DNA of 64,000 nt from Alphaproteobacteria bacterium (GCA_030424975.1 JAUHVY010000002.1:744001-808000), one strand, 5' to 3'; counted from the first letter of the stretch, positions 10,062 through 19,174 are shown. Numbers and translations are program-made. The notes: a model not told the origin generated them from the letters alone.

Positions 10062-10382
10062 CTAGATCTTTTCGCTTAACCAATCGGCAAGCTGTGATTT
10101 TGGCATTCCGCCAACGCGTGTATCAACGACTTTACCGCCTTTAAACAGCATCAAAGTCGGTACACCGCGTAATCCATATTTTGTTGGTGTTTCAGGGGCT
10201 TCTTCGATATTTAGTTTTACAACCTTTACCTTATCACCCATTTCGCCTGCGATCTCTTCTACAACAGGCAACAGAGCCTTACACGGGCCACACCATTCTG
10301 CCCAAAAATCAACCAAAACGGGGCTGTCAGAATTGACAACTTCAGCTTCAAAATCTTTGTCAGTTACGGCCTTTAACGACAT
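10062..10382 (-). CDS. trxA: thioredoxin TrxA
   Basis: A 106-residue single-domain thioredoxin with the canonical WCGPC active site (W30, C31, C34), the buried Asp in VDFWAEW and the cis-Pro loop GVPTLMLF. It is a cytoplasmic disulfide reductase fed by thioredoxin reductase and NADPH. Length and motif order are standard. It is convergent with addA and has its own terminator. Confidence 0.97.
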   Translation of the reverse strand: MSLKAVTDKDFEAEVVNSDSPVLVDFWAEWCGPCKALLPVVEEIAGEMGDKVKVVKLNIEEAPETPTKYGLRGVPTLMLFKGGKVVDTRVGGMPKSQLADWLSEKI

Positions 10383-10565
10383 GGCTATATCCTTTCTTTA
10401 ACTTACGCATATGTTTAAGCACTATGAACCATCAATGCGATTCGTCAAGGTTTTAAACAGTTTCTATGGGATTCATTCGTGAATAGTCTTGAATCGTTAC
10501 TTCATGGTTCTCTTATGTACCAAAAAATTGTTGTCTTCATTGCTGATAATAGATAAGTATGAATT

Positions 10566-11618
10566 ATGAATAATCTTATGAAAGATAATTTCTCTGAAAA
10601 AGCGTCGCGCGAGATAAACAATGCAGAACAAGGCGGTGTATTATCATCGGCGCGTGATATGCTGCATACTGTGAAGCGAAATTTCGGTATTGCTGCTCTG
10701 TCTATGATGATGTCGTGCTTAGCAGTTCATGAGGCGAATGCGCAATGCCGTCCCGAGCGTGAAACCTTCGTCGCAATCAATGCCGATACGGGTGAGGTGC
10801 TTTTGGATCATGACGGTAATGAAAAAATACAACCTGCATCAATGACCAAAATGATGACCTTGTTATTAGCTTATGAAGCCATGGAAGAGGGGCTGATTAA
10901 TAAGGATGATCGTTTATATATCGCAAAGGGAACATATTTACGACAAGATATGCAGCGATACAGCGGTTGGCGCAGTCCTGTGCGTTTCGAAGAGGCTTTG
11001 GTCGGTGCAGCGGTGCGTTCCTATAATGATTTGGCCGCAACAATTGCCGAAAATGTTGCAAAGGTGCGTAAGGTTGGTGATTCCGAAACCAGCTTTATTG
11101 CGTTGATGAATGAAAAAGCGCGTGAAATCGGCATGGATAGTACGGTTTTTTATAACTCAAGCGGCTTGCCAACGGCATTGGTGCGCGCGAAAGGTAAGGG
11201 CTCAACCACCAAGGATATGACGACCTTGCTCAAGCATATTGCGGATAATTATCCTGATTTGCTGCAGCTTTTGGGGACGAGTGAAACGCATGTCAGGCGC
11301 ATGAATTTGCGTAATACGAATACGTTATTACATAAAGATGAGCTGCCCTATGATGTGGTGTCGGGAAAAACGGGTTTTACGTGTAAGGCCGGATTTGCTT
11401 TAACCGCATATGTGGCAAAGGGTGATGACCATGTTATCGCATCATATGTTGGCGGCAAAAACCCGCAAGATCGTGAGAAGGATTTTATGGCGTTGCTGGA
11501 CGATGCATTTCACAAACTTGATTCTATTCGCCAAGTACGAACGGTGCCGCCACCTGTGACCGATTTCGGTCAATGCAGTGAAGATGAAATTGATCCCGCA
11601 CAGCATTGTGGCTGGTAA
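10566..11618 (+). CDS. D-alanyl-D-alanine carboxypeptidase (PBP5/6-like, S11)
   Basis: A 350-residue S11 serine peptidase with all three catalytic motifs: SMTK (S92-K95), SYN (152-154) and KTG (268-270). It trims the terminal D-Ala from peptidoglycan pentapeptides in the periplasm. A hydrophobic export segment (about residues 38-59, ending HEANA) is preceded by an unusually long, polar N-terminal stretch of about 35 residues; an internal Met at residue 32 would give a conventional signal peptide, so the true start is uncertain. No C-terminal amphipathic anchor as in DacA is obvious. Convergent with panD. Confidence 0.9.
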   Translation: MNNLMKDNFSEKASREINNAEQGGVLSSARDMLHTVKRNFGIAALSMMMSCLAVHEANAQCRPERETFVAINADTGEVLLDHDGNEKIQPASMTKMMTLLLAYEAMEEGLINKDDRLYIAKGTYLRQDMQRYSGWRSPVRFEEALVGAAVRSYNDLAATIAENVAKVRKVGDSETSFIALMNEKAREIGMDSTVFYNSSGLPTALVRAKGKGSTTKDMTTLLKHIADNYPDLLQLLGTSETHVRRMNLRNTNTLLHKDELPYDVVSGKTGFTCKAGFALTAYVAKGDDHVIASYVGGKNPQDREKDFMALLDDAFHKLDSIRQVRTVPPPVTDFGQCSEDEIDPAQHCGW

Positions 11619-11629
11619 AGCATAGTCTA

Positions 11630-11989
11630 TTACTTTGATGTAGATTTGACTTTGTTCTGTTCATCCAAAAGCAAGACAGTCGGTTCGAATGTTTCGGCTT
11701 CTTTTTCATCCATTTGGGCATAGGCACATATAATCACAAGATCACCTGTTTTAACCAAATGTGCCGCTGCACCGTTAATGCCGATAACGCCTGATCCGCG
11801 CTCTCCCTCAATCACATATGTGGTTAAGCGATTGCCATTCGTAATATCAAGAACATCAACCTGTTCATTGAGTAAAAATCCGGCCTGATCAATCAGATCG
11901 CGATCAATCGTAATCGAGCCTTCGTAATCCAGGTCAGCTTGCGTCACTGTCGCGCGGTGCAGTTTTGATTTTAAAAGAGTTAAAAACAT
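11630..11989 (-). CDS. panD: aspartate 1-decarboxylase PanD
   Basis: PanD is a pyruvoyl enzyme that makes beta-alanine for pantothenate and coenzyme A. The 119-residue protein has the self-cleavage site in DYEGSIT. With the ATG at 11989 as start, cleavage falls at Gly24-Ser25, the same numbering as E. coli PanD, which is why I prefer it over the GTG one codon upstream. The [14 protein letters not shown] and [11 protein letters not shown] segments are family-typical. Convergent with the carboxypeptidase gene, 11 bp away. Confidence 0.95.
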   Translation of the reverse strand: MFLTLLKSKLHRATVTQADLDYEGSITIDRDLIDQAGFLLNEQVDVLDITNGNRLTTYVIEGERGSGVIGINGAAAHLVKTGDLVIICAYAQMDEKEAETFEPTVLLLDEQNKVKSTSK

Positions 11990-12070
11990 CACTTTACTTC
12001 TTTTGGTCTTCGGTGTGTAATTTCACGCATGTTTAATATCAATTGCGTGAAAAATCAAAGGAAAAGATAA

Positions 12071-12433
12071 ATGCCAGTATATGACGATAATAATATCTTT
12101 GCGAAAATCCTTAAAGGGGATATTCCGTGCGACAAGGTTTATGAAGATGATTTCGTGTTGGCGTTTAACGATATTTCACCGCAGGCGCCTGTCCATATCC
12201 TTGTTATTCCAAAGGGGAAATATGTATCGATTGATGATTTCGGTGCCAATGCTGATGCCCAAGAAATTAAGGCGTTTTTTGTTGCAGTTGATAAAATTGC
12301 CAAGGAAAAAGGCATCGCGGAGGAGGGATTCCGATCCATCGCAAATACAGGTACAAATGGCGGTCAAGAAGTACCGCATTTCCACCTGCATTTGCTTGGA
12401 GGAAAAAAAATCGGAGCAATGGTTGCGGGGTAA
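12071..12433 (+). CDS. HIT family purine nucleoside phosphoramidase (HinT-like)
   Basis: A 120-residue histidine-triad protein with the motif HFHLHLLGG near the C-terminus and the N-terminal IFAKILKGDIPCDKVYEDD signature of the HinT branch. These enzymes hydrolyse nucleoside 5'-phosphoramidates and aminoacyl-AMPs. A ribosome site (AAAGGAAAAG) lies just upstream of the ATG. The stop codon abuts that of the convergent gene at 12434. Confidence 0.93.
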   Translation: MPVYDDNNIFAKILKGDIPCDKVYEDDFVLAFNDISPQAPVHILVIPKGKYVSIDDFGANADAQEIKAFFVAVDKIAKEKGIAEEGFRSIANTGTNGGQEVPHFHLHLLGGKKIGAMVAG

Positions 12434-13003
12434 TTAGCCCGGGAACCGAACGACATTATCCGCAGCATAGCCTGTAATCAGCGGAGCAGGGATGTCTAAT
12501 GCGTTTTCTATTTCAACTTTCATTGCGATCACTTCGTCAACAATGACCAAATGTGATTGCAATTGGATGATCAAAACATTCAGGATCTGTGCGATTTTCG
12601 GCTCTGTGATTTCGAATGACATGTGACAAAGTGTAATAATGTCAATGAAGCCTTCGATATCTTCGGCGAGCGGCACCATCATATCCATTTGTGTTTCTTC
12701 CCAAAGGGCAGCGTTATCTTGTGCCAAATCATCTCTGGCGGCGTAGCGCTCGACTAAACGTTCGCATTCCATATTCAGAAATCTAAGGTCTTGTTGATCA
12801 ATGGTTTCATTGGCGGCGATTTCTTGCATAACGAAGGCAGCACTCAGGATCGCATAATCCGGTGCAAAATTCCCCATCATTTCATGTAATGCGTAAGTAC
12901 CTTCTGCGTTTAACGGTACACCTGTTACAAGATGATCACGAATAATCAGCGGCATCTGTAATTTGTTCATAAGATACGCAATGTGTTCTTTACTCTGTGC
13001 CAT
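12434..13003 (-). CDS. hypothetical protein, acidic and helical
   Basis: A 189-residue protein I do not recognise. It has no signal peptide or clear membrane segment, is rich in Glu, Asp, Met and Leu, and looks almost entirely alpha-helical, ending in VVRFPG. A purine-rich site (GGGGAGGAAAAG on its strand) precedes the ATG, which supports a real start. It stands alone between two convergent or divergent genes, so context gives no function. Confidence 0.7.
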   Translation of the reverse strand: MAQSKEHIAYLMNKLQMPLIIRDHLVTGVPLNAEGTYALHEMMGNFAPDYAILSAAFVMQEIAANETIDQQDLRFLNMECERLVERYAARDDLAQDNAALWEETQMDMMVPLAEDIEGFIDIITLCHMSFEITEPKIAQILNVLIIQLQSHLVIVDEVIAMKVEIENALDIPAPLITGYAADNVVRFPG

Positions 13004-13158
13004 CTTTTCCTCCCCAGTTCGGATGTTTTGGCCTGTGTTCTATTCTTCTGATTAATGGGTAAAGGTGAATAAAATGTTAATGATGTTCGTTTTGGTAAAA
13101 ATAAATGCTAGATTGCGTTCTGATCCAAAATAACCGCCAGCATTAAGGGGCATACAGA

Positions 13159-14727
13159 ATGAGTAAAAAGACCAAAGCGCAGCCTGTGAAAGCAAGGGAT
13201 CAAGCAAATATAGAGATAAGAACCGCTACCCCTGCAGATGTGCAGCAGATTTATGAATTAAGCGTGCGTGTCTATCAGGATGAATGTTTTAGCGCCGAGA
13301 TGATCCGCGGGCAAATTGCGAATTTTCCGGAAGGGCAGATCGTAGTTGTCTATGACGGATTAATTGTCGGTCATTGCGCGACCTTTATTATAAGTGGTGA
13401 TATTTGCTTAAAACCACATAGCTGGTCAGAAATTACCGGCGGTGGTTATGCATCACGTCACGATTCTGACGGGGATTACTTGTATGGGATGGAAGTTTGT
13501 GTTGACCCTGAATATCGCGGTATGCGCATCGGAAGCAGGCTCTATCAACAACGTGTACAATTATGCCATGACTTGAACCTTGATGGCATCGTCTTTGCCG
13601 GTCGCATGCCCGGATATAATAAGCGTAAGAAAAAATTAAGTGGCCCCGAGGAGTATCTGGAGTTGGTGCAGGCGCGTAAAATTCGTGACCCTGTCTTATT
13701 CTTTCAATTATCAAATGATTTTGAACCGATGGGCATCTTACCGAATTATTTGCCATCAGATCGTGAATCATGCGGCTTTGCCGTGCATATGATATGGAAA
13801 AATCCGCTACAGGCTGAGCCGGTGGTAAAAGAGAAGAAAAAGCGCGGGCGTTTACCGCGCTCGGTACGTGTTGCCACGGTGCAGTTTCAGATGCGTAAGG
13901 TCGATACCGAAGAGCAATTCCAACATCAACTGGAATATTTTATTGATATCGCATCGGATTACAGTGCTGATTTTGTTGTCTTCCCTGAACTGGTAACGCT
14001 TGCGCTACTCTCGGCGACGAATAAGAAAATGCGCCCGGAAGAAGCGATTGACCATCTGACGAATTATACGGACCGCTATATTAAGTTTATGCAGGAAATG
14101 GCGATATCCTATAACATTAACATTATCGGCGGTTCACATCCGACGAAAATGCCTGATGGCGACATTCATAATATTTCTTATGTGTTTTTGCGTGATGGTG
14201 CGACCTACGCGCAGGAAAAATTACACCCGACCCCGAATGAACGCTATTGGTGGAATATCCAGGGGGGAGAGAAGCTCGAAATGATTCAAACAGATTGCGG
14301 GCCGATCGGTGTGTTGATTTGTTATGATACGGAATTTCCCGAAACGGCGCGCCATTTGGTGGATCAGGGGGCATTAATTATATTTGTGCCGTTCTGCACA
14401 GATGAGCGTCAGGGCTATTTGCGTGTGCGATATTGTTCGCAAGCGATTGCAGTACAAAACCAATGTTATGTGGTGATGTCGGGCACAGTCGGTAATATTC
14501 CTGATGTTGAGAATATGGATATTAATTATGCGGAGAGCTGTATCCTTACGCCATGTGATTTCCCGTTTGCACGCGACGGCATTGCCGCGATCTGTACGGC
14601 GAATACGGAAACCATTGCCTTTGCTGATTTGCAACTTGAAAACCTGTTAACCAGCCGACAACACGGTAGTGTGCAAAACCTCAGGGATCGACGTTTCGAC
14701 CTTTATAATATTCAGTGGCGCAAATAG
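13159..14727 (+). CDS. bifunctional GNAT acetyltransferase / carbon-nitrogen hydrolase
   Basis: A 522-residue fusion. The N-terminal part (about 18-215) is a GNAT fold with the acetyl-CoA loop region VDPEYRGMRIGSRLY. After a basic linker (KEKKKRGRLPRS) the C-terminal part (about 235-520) is a nitrilase-type hydrolase with its full catalytic triad: Glu277 (FPEL), Lys354 (EKLHP) and Cys388 (LICYDTEFPE). The fusion is a known architecture; its substrate is not established to my knowledge. A good ribosome site (AAGGGGC) lies upstream. comM starts 11 bp downstream, so the two may be co-transcribed. Confidence 0.9.
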   Translation: MSKKTKAQPVKARDQANIEIRTATPADVQQIYELSVRVYQDECFSAEMIRGQIANFPEGQIVVVYDGLIVGHCATFIISGDICLKPHSWSEITGGGYASRHDSDGDYLYGMEVCVDPEYRGMRIGSRLYQQRVQLCHDLNLDGIVFAGRMPGYNKRKKKLSGPEEYLELVQARKIRDPVLFFQLSNDFEPMGILPNYLPSDRESCGFAVHMIWKNPLQAEPVVKEKKKRGRLPRSVRVATVQFQMRKVDTEEQFQHQLEYFIDIASDYSADFVVFPELVTLALLSATNKKMRPEEAIDHLTNYTDRYIKFMQEMAISYNINIIGGSHPTKMPDGDIHNISYVFLRDGATYAQEKLHPTPNERYWWNIQGGEKLEMIQTDCGPIGVLICYDTEFPETARHLVDQGALIIFVPFCTDERQGYLRVRYCSQAIAVQNQCYVVMSGTVGNIPDVENMDINYAESCILTPCDFPFARDGIAAICTANTETIAFADLQLENLLTSRQHGSVQNLRDRRFDLYNIQWRK

Positions 14728-14738
14728 GGGGCGTTTAG

Positions 14739-15455
14739 ATGGTCGCACGCATTAACACAGTGGCTTTTCAGGGGGTGGAGGTTAAATCTGTTGATGTGCA
14801 GGTGCAAATTTCTAATGGATTACCCGCGTTTAATATTGTTGGTCTTCCCGATAAAGCTGTCGCGGAAAGCAAGGAGCGCGTTCGTGCGGCGCTCCATGCG
14901 CTGGGGTTATCCCTGCCGCCGAAGCGTCTGACCGTGAATATGGCACCTGCGGATCTGTCGAAGGAGGGAAGTCATTTTGATTTACCCATTGCGATGGGGG
15001 TTCTTGGCGCGATGGGAGTTCTGCCAAAGGAAGAGCTGGAAAATTACGTGGTCTTGGGGGAGCTGTCACTCGATGCATCCATCCGCGCCGTGTCAGGTGT
15101 ATTGCCTGCGGCGATGCATGCAGGGGCGATTGATCGTAACCTGATCTGTCCGCGTGATTGTGGCGGTGAGGCCGCTTGGGCGGGGGAGATTGATATTCTT
15201 GCGCCCTCTGATTTATTACAATTGATTAATCACATAAAGGGATCGCAGGTTCTTGCGCGCCCCGAAGCAAAATTGGCCAATGATAATGCCGTCCATATTC
15301 CGGATCTTGCGGATGTAAAAGGGCAGGAAAGTGCCAAACGTGCGTTGGAAATCGCCGCCGCAGGCGGGCATAATATGCTATTGTTGTGGCCAATTAAATA
15401 CGTAAAAAAAGTAGGTCGTACTATATTTGTTCGAGGTTTTATCGTGTCTTTTTAA
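14739..15455 (+). pseudogene. comM: comM (YifB-type Mg-chelatase-like) 5' part, cut by mobile element
   Basis: Residues 1-213 match the N-terminal domain of ComM/YifB (VDVQVQISNGLPAFNIVGLPDKAV; ALEIAAAGGHNML). At codon 214 the reading frame leaves the gene and enters element DNA, adding about 25 foreign residues before a stop at 15455. The P-loop, Walker B and C-terminal domain are all on the other side of the element (25,247-26,135). Joining 14739-15379 to 25247-26135 gives 1530 bp in frame, 509 residues, the normal ComM length. ComM is a hexameric branch-migration helicase used in natural transformation, so this allele should be inactive while the element is present. Confidence 0.95.
15357..15400. 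other. attL: left chromosome/element junction
   Basis: Left end of the serine-integrase element. Chromosomal comM sequence runs through codon 213 to the CT dinucleotide at 15378-15379; element sequence follows. The element half-site (15380-15400) ends in TGGCCAATTAAATA (15387-15400), the inverted copy of 25224-25237 at the other end. CATAATAT at 15369-15376 is shared with the right junction at 25236-25243. The crossover point is deduced from symmetry and from frame restoration. Confidence 0.88.
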
Positions 15456-15745
15456 TACAATTTGGCATTCTTATTAGAGGCAAAGGGGGGGGCGCGATTA
15501 TGTTTACGCATTAGCAAATTAGAATGATATCGAAATATTGGCATCTAAAAGCGGTCAGCCACAATGGAGATCAACAGCAAGCTTGTGTAAAATATTAAAG
15601 ATCTCAAAAAACTAAAATTTCTACTTTTGGGCTATTAGTCGAAGAAGAAAGGAATAGTTTTAATAAAAAAAGAAGCCTTGATTTTTTTAATTTTTTATGT
15701 ATTAAATTCTACTAATTACATACAACTATTGCTTGTGAGAATTCT
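15401..15745. other. non-coding left end of the element, upstream of hxsA
   Basis: About 345 bp between the attL arm and hxsA. I see no credible gene apart from the short tail of the comM fusion frame (to 15455). It contains an eight-G tract at 15485-15492, striking in AT-rich DNA, and a very AT-rich stretch at 15660-15720 that could hold the hxs promoter, although no convincing -35/-10 pair stands out. Confidence 0.5.
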
Positions 15746-16039
15746 ATGAAAAAGAAAAAGTTTTTAACCCCCCTTGCTCTTTCAGTTGCAGCCTTGGTTT
15801 CGGCTGCAGGTGTAGCTGATGCAAAAGCAATAGATACAGAAAGCTTAGAAGCTAAATCAAAAACTCAGACAGAAATTTCGCGATTTTTTGACTTAGACAA
15901 AGATTTTGTTTTAGAAAGAAGCCAAGAAACAATGCAATATGCGCAACATCGTTCTCATTACTCACATAGATCTCATTCGAGTCACTCAAGTCACTCAAGT
16001 CATTCAAGCCATACTTCGCATTATTCAAGTTCTTATTAA
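15746..16039 (+). CDS. hxsA: His-Xaa-Ser repeat precursor peptide HxsA
   Basis: A 97-residue precursor. It begins with a Sec-type signal (MKKKK, then a hydrophobic Ala/Leu-rich core, likely cleavage after VADA). A polar spacer of about 40 residues follows, then a C-terminal tract of nine tandem His-X-Ser units (HRS, HYS, HRS, HSS four times, HTS, HYS) ending SSY. This is the hallmark of HxsA, the presumed substrate of the HxsB/HxsC radical SAM pair encoded next door. The modification chemistry and biological role cannot be read from sequence. The repeats are also a 9-bp periodic repeat in the DNA. hxsD starts 14 bp downstream in the same operon. Confidence 0.93.
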   Translation: MKKKKFLTPLALSVAALVSAAGVADAKAIDTESLEAKSKTQTEISRFFDLDKDFVLERSQETMQYAQHRSHYSHRSHSSHSSHSSHSSHTSHYSSSY

Positions 16040-16053
16040 AAGGGGGCGGTTTA

Positions 16054-16362
16054 ATGTCGAGTGAGGGTACGGCTACTGTAAGCTTTGATAGTTCTGTTTT
16101 TGACCTCGATACTGTTAAAAAGTCCGCTTACAAATTTTCGGACTTAGTGTCTTTTGATATTCGTACTTCCAAAAATGAAATTGTCTGTGAACTTACTTTA
16201 CTTGATAAGAAAACTACAGACAGCCTAGAAAACATCGTTAAGAAATTAAAAAATGAAATCTTAGATCAAGATTTGAGAAAAAAAATCTTTGACGAGACAG
16301 AAATTGTAAGAAACGTCATTTTAGCTCACGTTTTTTCAAATACAGGTCTACAAGATGGCTAA
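16054..16362 (+). CDS. hxsD: His-Xaa-Ser system protein HxsD
   Basis: A 102-residue protein between the HxsA precursor and the radical SAM maturases, matching HxsD in size and position. It starts FDSSVFDLDTVKKSAYKFSD, and its alternating strand/helix pattern suggests a small alpha/beta domain. No signal peptide, cysteines limited to one. HxsD is a conserved component of unknown role; a peptide-recognition or chaperone role is only a guess. A strong ribosome site (AGGGGGCGGT, 16041-16050) precedes it. Its last eight bases overlap the start of hxsB. Confidence 0.85.
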   Translation: MSSEGTATVSFDSSVFDLDTVKKSAYKFSDLVSFDIRTSKNEIVCELTLLDKKTTDSLENIVKKLKNEILDQDLRKKIFDETEIVRNVILAHVFSNTGLQDG

Positions 16363-17821
16363 ATTTAGAGAACAATGTCATTACTCAAGTGTGCTAGACT
16401 CCGGATATAAAATTTTACCGTTTTCATTTACAAGTCTTGATGAGAATCGCTATGTAGCAACAAATGTTGCAGGTGAGTACATCGTTATTGAGCGTAATGA
16501 TCTTTATGATTTTGCTCAGCATAAACTTGATAACGCTTCAGAGATTTATAATGACTTGAAATCAAAGCATTTTTTATATGATGATGATAGTAATGTTGCT
16601 ATCGATCTGCTGGCACTCAAGCAGAGAACAAAACTAAGAAGACTCTCTGATTTTACTGGGTTGCATATGTTTGTAGTTAGCCTGAGATGTGAACATTCAT
16701 GCCCATATTGTCAAGTATCTAGAGCGAATAATGATGCAATGAAAGCAAAGTTTGATATGACGCAAGATGTTGCTGATAAGGCACTTGCTATGACTTTTCG
16801 ATCACCATCACCTGCTATCAAGGTTGAATTTCAAGGCGGTGAATCATTACTAAATTTTGATATAATCAAGTACATTGTTCAGAAAGCAAAACAAATAAAT
16901 GAAACAGAGCAAAGAGATTTACAGTTTGTTATTGCAACAAATCTTGCTCTTGTTGAGGAAGATATACTTGAGTTTTGTAAGGAACACAATATCTTGATTT
17001 CAACATCACTCGATGGTCCTAAAGAGCTACATAATAAAAATAGACCAAGGCCAGGCAACAACAGCTACGAAAAGACGATTGAGGGAATTGAGAAGTGTCG
17101 TGAAATTCTTGGCCCTGAACGCGTTTCAGCATTAATGACAACAACAAAAGAAAGTATTAGTCAGCCTATTGAAATTATTGATGAGTATATTGCCCAAAAA
17201 TTCAATGGAATATTTTTAAGACCTCTTTCGCCATACGGCTTTGCAATTAAAACAAAATTTTTCAGAGCTTATGGGTTTCAAGAATGGCTGGATTTTTACT
17301 TTGAAGGCTTAGAGTACATTATAGAATTAAACAAAAACGGTTTCTTCTTTATTGAGCAGTATGCTGCAACAATTCTTTCAAAAATGCTTACGCCGTACGC
17401 TACAGGCTATGTCGATTTGATGAGTCCTGCTGGCATAGGCATTGGTGCTGTGATTTACAACTATGACGGTGATGTTTATGCGTCTGATGAGGGGCGTATG
17501 CTTGCAGAAATGGATGACAAGTCATTTCGTTTGGGCAATGTCAAGGAAAACACATACGAAGAAATTTTTACATCTGAAACTTTGCTTGATGCAATTGAAG
17601 AAAGCTATACAGGTAGTGTTCCGATGTGTTCTGAGTGTGCTTTCGAAGTATATTGTGGATCAGATCCAGTATATCATCATGCAACTCAAAAAGATTTTGT
17701 TGGTCATAAACCATCATCTGAATTCTGTGGTCGTAATATGAGCATCTTTAAAAGGTTAATTGATATGATGGAAGCGGATGCACAGGTCAAAGAAGTTTTT
17801 TATTCATGGGTGAGAATGTAA
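16355..17821 (+). CDS. hxsB: His-Xaa-Ser system radical SAM maturase HxsB
   Basis: A 488-residue radical SAM protein. The 4Fe-4S-binding motif is CEHSCPYC (CX3CX2C) at about residues 110-117, after an N-terminal region that may bind the precursor leader. The SAM-contact region follows as VEFQGGESLLNF. A SPASM-like C-terminal cysteine cluster (CSECAFEVYCGSD ... FCGRN) should hold auxiliary iron-sulfur clusters, as in peptide-modifying enzymes such as anSMEs. Together with hxsA, hxsC and hxsD this identifies HxsB. It overlaps hxsD by eight bases and lies three bases from hxsC, indicating one operon. Confidence 0.92.
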   Translation: MAKFREQCHYSSVLDSGYKILPFSFTSLDENRYVATNVAGEYIVIERNDLYDFAQHKLDNASEIYNDLKSKHFLYDDDSNVAIDLLALKQRTKLRRLSDFTGLHMFVVSLRCEHSCPYCQVSRANNDAMKAKFDMTQDVADKALAMTFRSPSPAIKVEFQGGESLLNFDIIKYIVQKAKQINETEQRDLQFVIATNLALVEEDILEFCKEHNILISTSLDGPKELHNKNRPRPGNNSYEKTIEGIEKCREILGPERVSALMTTTKESISQPIEIIDEYIAQKFNGIFLRPLSPYGFAIKTKFFRAYGFQEWLDFYFEGLEYIIELNKNGFFFIEQYAATILSKMLTPYATGYVDLMSPAGIGIGAVIYNYDGDVYASDEGRMLAEMDDKSFRLGNVKENTYEEIFTSETLLDAIEESYTGSVPMCSECAFEVYCGSDPVYHHATQKDFVGHKPSSEFCGRNMSIFKRLIDMMEADAQVKEVFYSWVRM

Positions 17822-17824
17822 AAT

Positions 17825-18988
17825 ATGATACCACTAGCCGCCCATAAACTTAAATTTTTAAATTTCTCTGAACAAGAAGAACCATTCATTATTAAATTGT
17901 ATGAAGATAAAATGCTACCTGTACCTCTTAGAAAGGCCGGAGCTTATATCATCACAGACGATGACATTCCAGATCATTATTCATGCTATATTTGTTTTGA
18001 TAAGAAACAGGCTGAGAAAATAATAGAGCAAAGTAAGCGGGCTGTCTGTTTAGATGATAATTACAAGCATCTTTCGAATGGCGATGTAGTAAGAATTAAT
18101 CCAGCAAACAAAAGTATGAGAATTCTTTATAGGCGGAATTCTGAACACAATAGTTTCTTAGTTACAGAAAGATGCAATCATTATTGTTTAATGTGTTCTC
18201 AACCACCTAAAAAGATTGATGATAGCTGGATTGTAAATGAAATATTAGAAACGATACCATTAATAGATCCTGAGACCAAGGAAATCGGTTTTACTGGCGG
18301 TGAACCGACGCTTCTGGAAGATGATTTTTTACGAATTTTACAAAAATGTAAAAACTATCTTCCAAACTCGGCAGTTCATATTCTCAGTAATGGACGAAAG
18401 TTTGCAGATATTGACTATGCAGTCAAATATTCGCAAATTGACCATCCTGATATGATGTTGGGTATTCCACTTTACTCTGATGTTTCTCATATTCATGATT
18501 ATGTCGTACAAGCTGACAATGCTTTTGATGAAACAATTCGGGGAATACTAAATCTTAAAAAACTACGTCAAAAAGTTGAAATACGTATTGTAATACATAA
18601 ACAGACATATAAGCGTTTACCGCAGTTAGCTGAGTTCCTGGCACGTAATCTACTATTCGTAGATCATGTTGCTTTGATGGGGCTAGAAATTATGGGATTT
18701 ACAAAAGCAAACATGGATGATCTTTGGATTGATATGCATGATTATCAGCATGAGTTAGTGGTTGCAACAAAAAGGCTTGCAAGTGCTGGGATAAACGTTT
18801 CAATCTATAACCATCAACTGTGTGTTTTAGATAAATCAATCTGGCCTTATGCGCGCAAATCTATTTCTGACTGGAAAAATGATTATCTTGCTGAGTGTGA
18901 AATGTGTGCAAAACAAGATCAATGCGGTGGTTTCTTTAGTTCTCAACTTCTGAAGCCTAGTAATTATATTAAGGCATTTGATGATTAG
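17825..18988 (+). CDS. hxsC: His-Xaa-Ser system radical SAM maturase HxsC
   Basis: A 387-residue second radical SAM protein. The cluster motif is CNHYCLMC (CX3CX2C, about residues 117-124) and the glycine-rich SAM region reads IGFTGGEPTLLEDD. A short C-terminal cysteine set (CEMCAKQDQCGG) suggests one more metal site. The N-terminal 110 residues are unlike HxsB. Two different maturases acting on one HxS precursor is the defining feature of the Hxs system. The start codon is three bases after the hxsB stop. No terminator is evident in the 185 bp after the stop. Confidence 0.92.
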   Translation: MIPLAAHKLKFLNFSEQEEPFIIKLYEDKMLPVPLRKAGAYIITDDDIPDHYSCYICFDKKQAEKIIEQSKRAVCLDDNYKHLSNGDVVRINPANKSMRILYRRNSEHNSFLVTERCNHYCLMCSQPPKKIDDSWIVNEILETIPLIDPETKEIGFTGGEPTLLEDDFLRILQKCKNYLPNSAVHILSNGRKFADIDYAVKYSQIDHPDMMLGIPLYSDVSHIHDYVVQADNAFDETIRGILNLKKLRQKVEIRIVIHKQTYKRLPQLAEFLARNLLFVDHVALMGLEIMGFTKANMDDLWIDMHDYQHELVVATKRLASAGINVSIYNHQLCVLDKSIWPYARKSISDWKNDYLAECEMCAKQDQCGGFFSSQLLKPSNYIKAFDD

Positions 18989-19174
18989 ATTGTATTCTAT
19001 AATTGTAGCTCCAATCTTTAAAAGCTAATCTCAAAAACGCATGTATTCTGCACTTTTAATTGATCTGCCTTGGTTAATGCTGCCTTTATCCTTCTAATTA
19101 TTTCTCTTTTCCTTATCTGGCATCATTAATTCCTTTGTTGCTTCTTAATAATTCGTAATATATGTTTGCGAATG
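18989..19174. other. non-coding gap after hxsC
   Basis: AT-rich sequence with many short pyrimidine runs and no credible reading frame or clear terminator hairpin. It separates the hxs operon from the structured RNA region that begins at about 19,175. Confidence 0.5.

Noticed and set aside
15954-16032. His-rich tract as a nickel or zinc storage protein
   Set aside because: The strict HxS period and the adjacent hxsD, hxsB and hxsC fit the HxsA precursor far better; metal binding after modification remains possible.
15954-16032. Short tandem DNA repeat as a CRISPR array
   Set aside because: Units are 9 bp, contiguous, in frame and without spacers. No cas gene or CRISPR-type repeat is present anywhere in the window.
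17463-17741. Alternative frame within hxsB encoding 92 residues
   Set aside because: It lies wholly within hxsB, whose motifs extend on both sides, and has no family resemblance.
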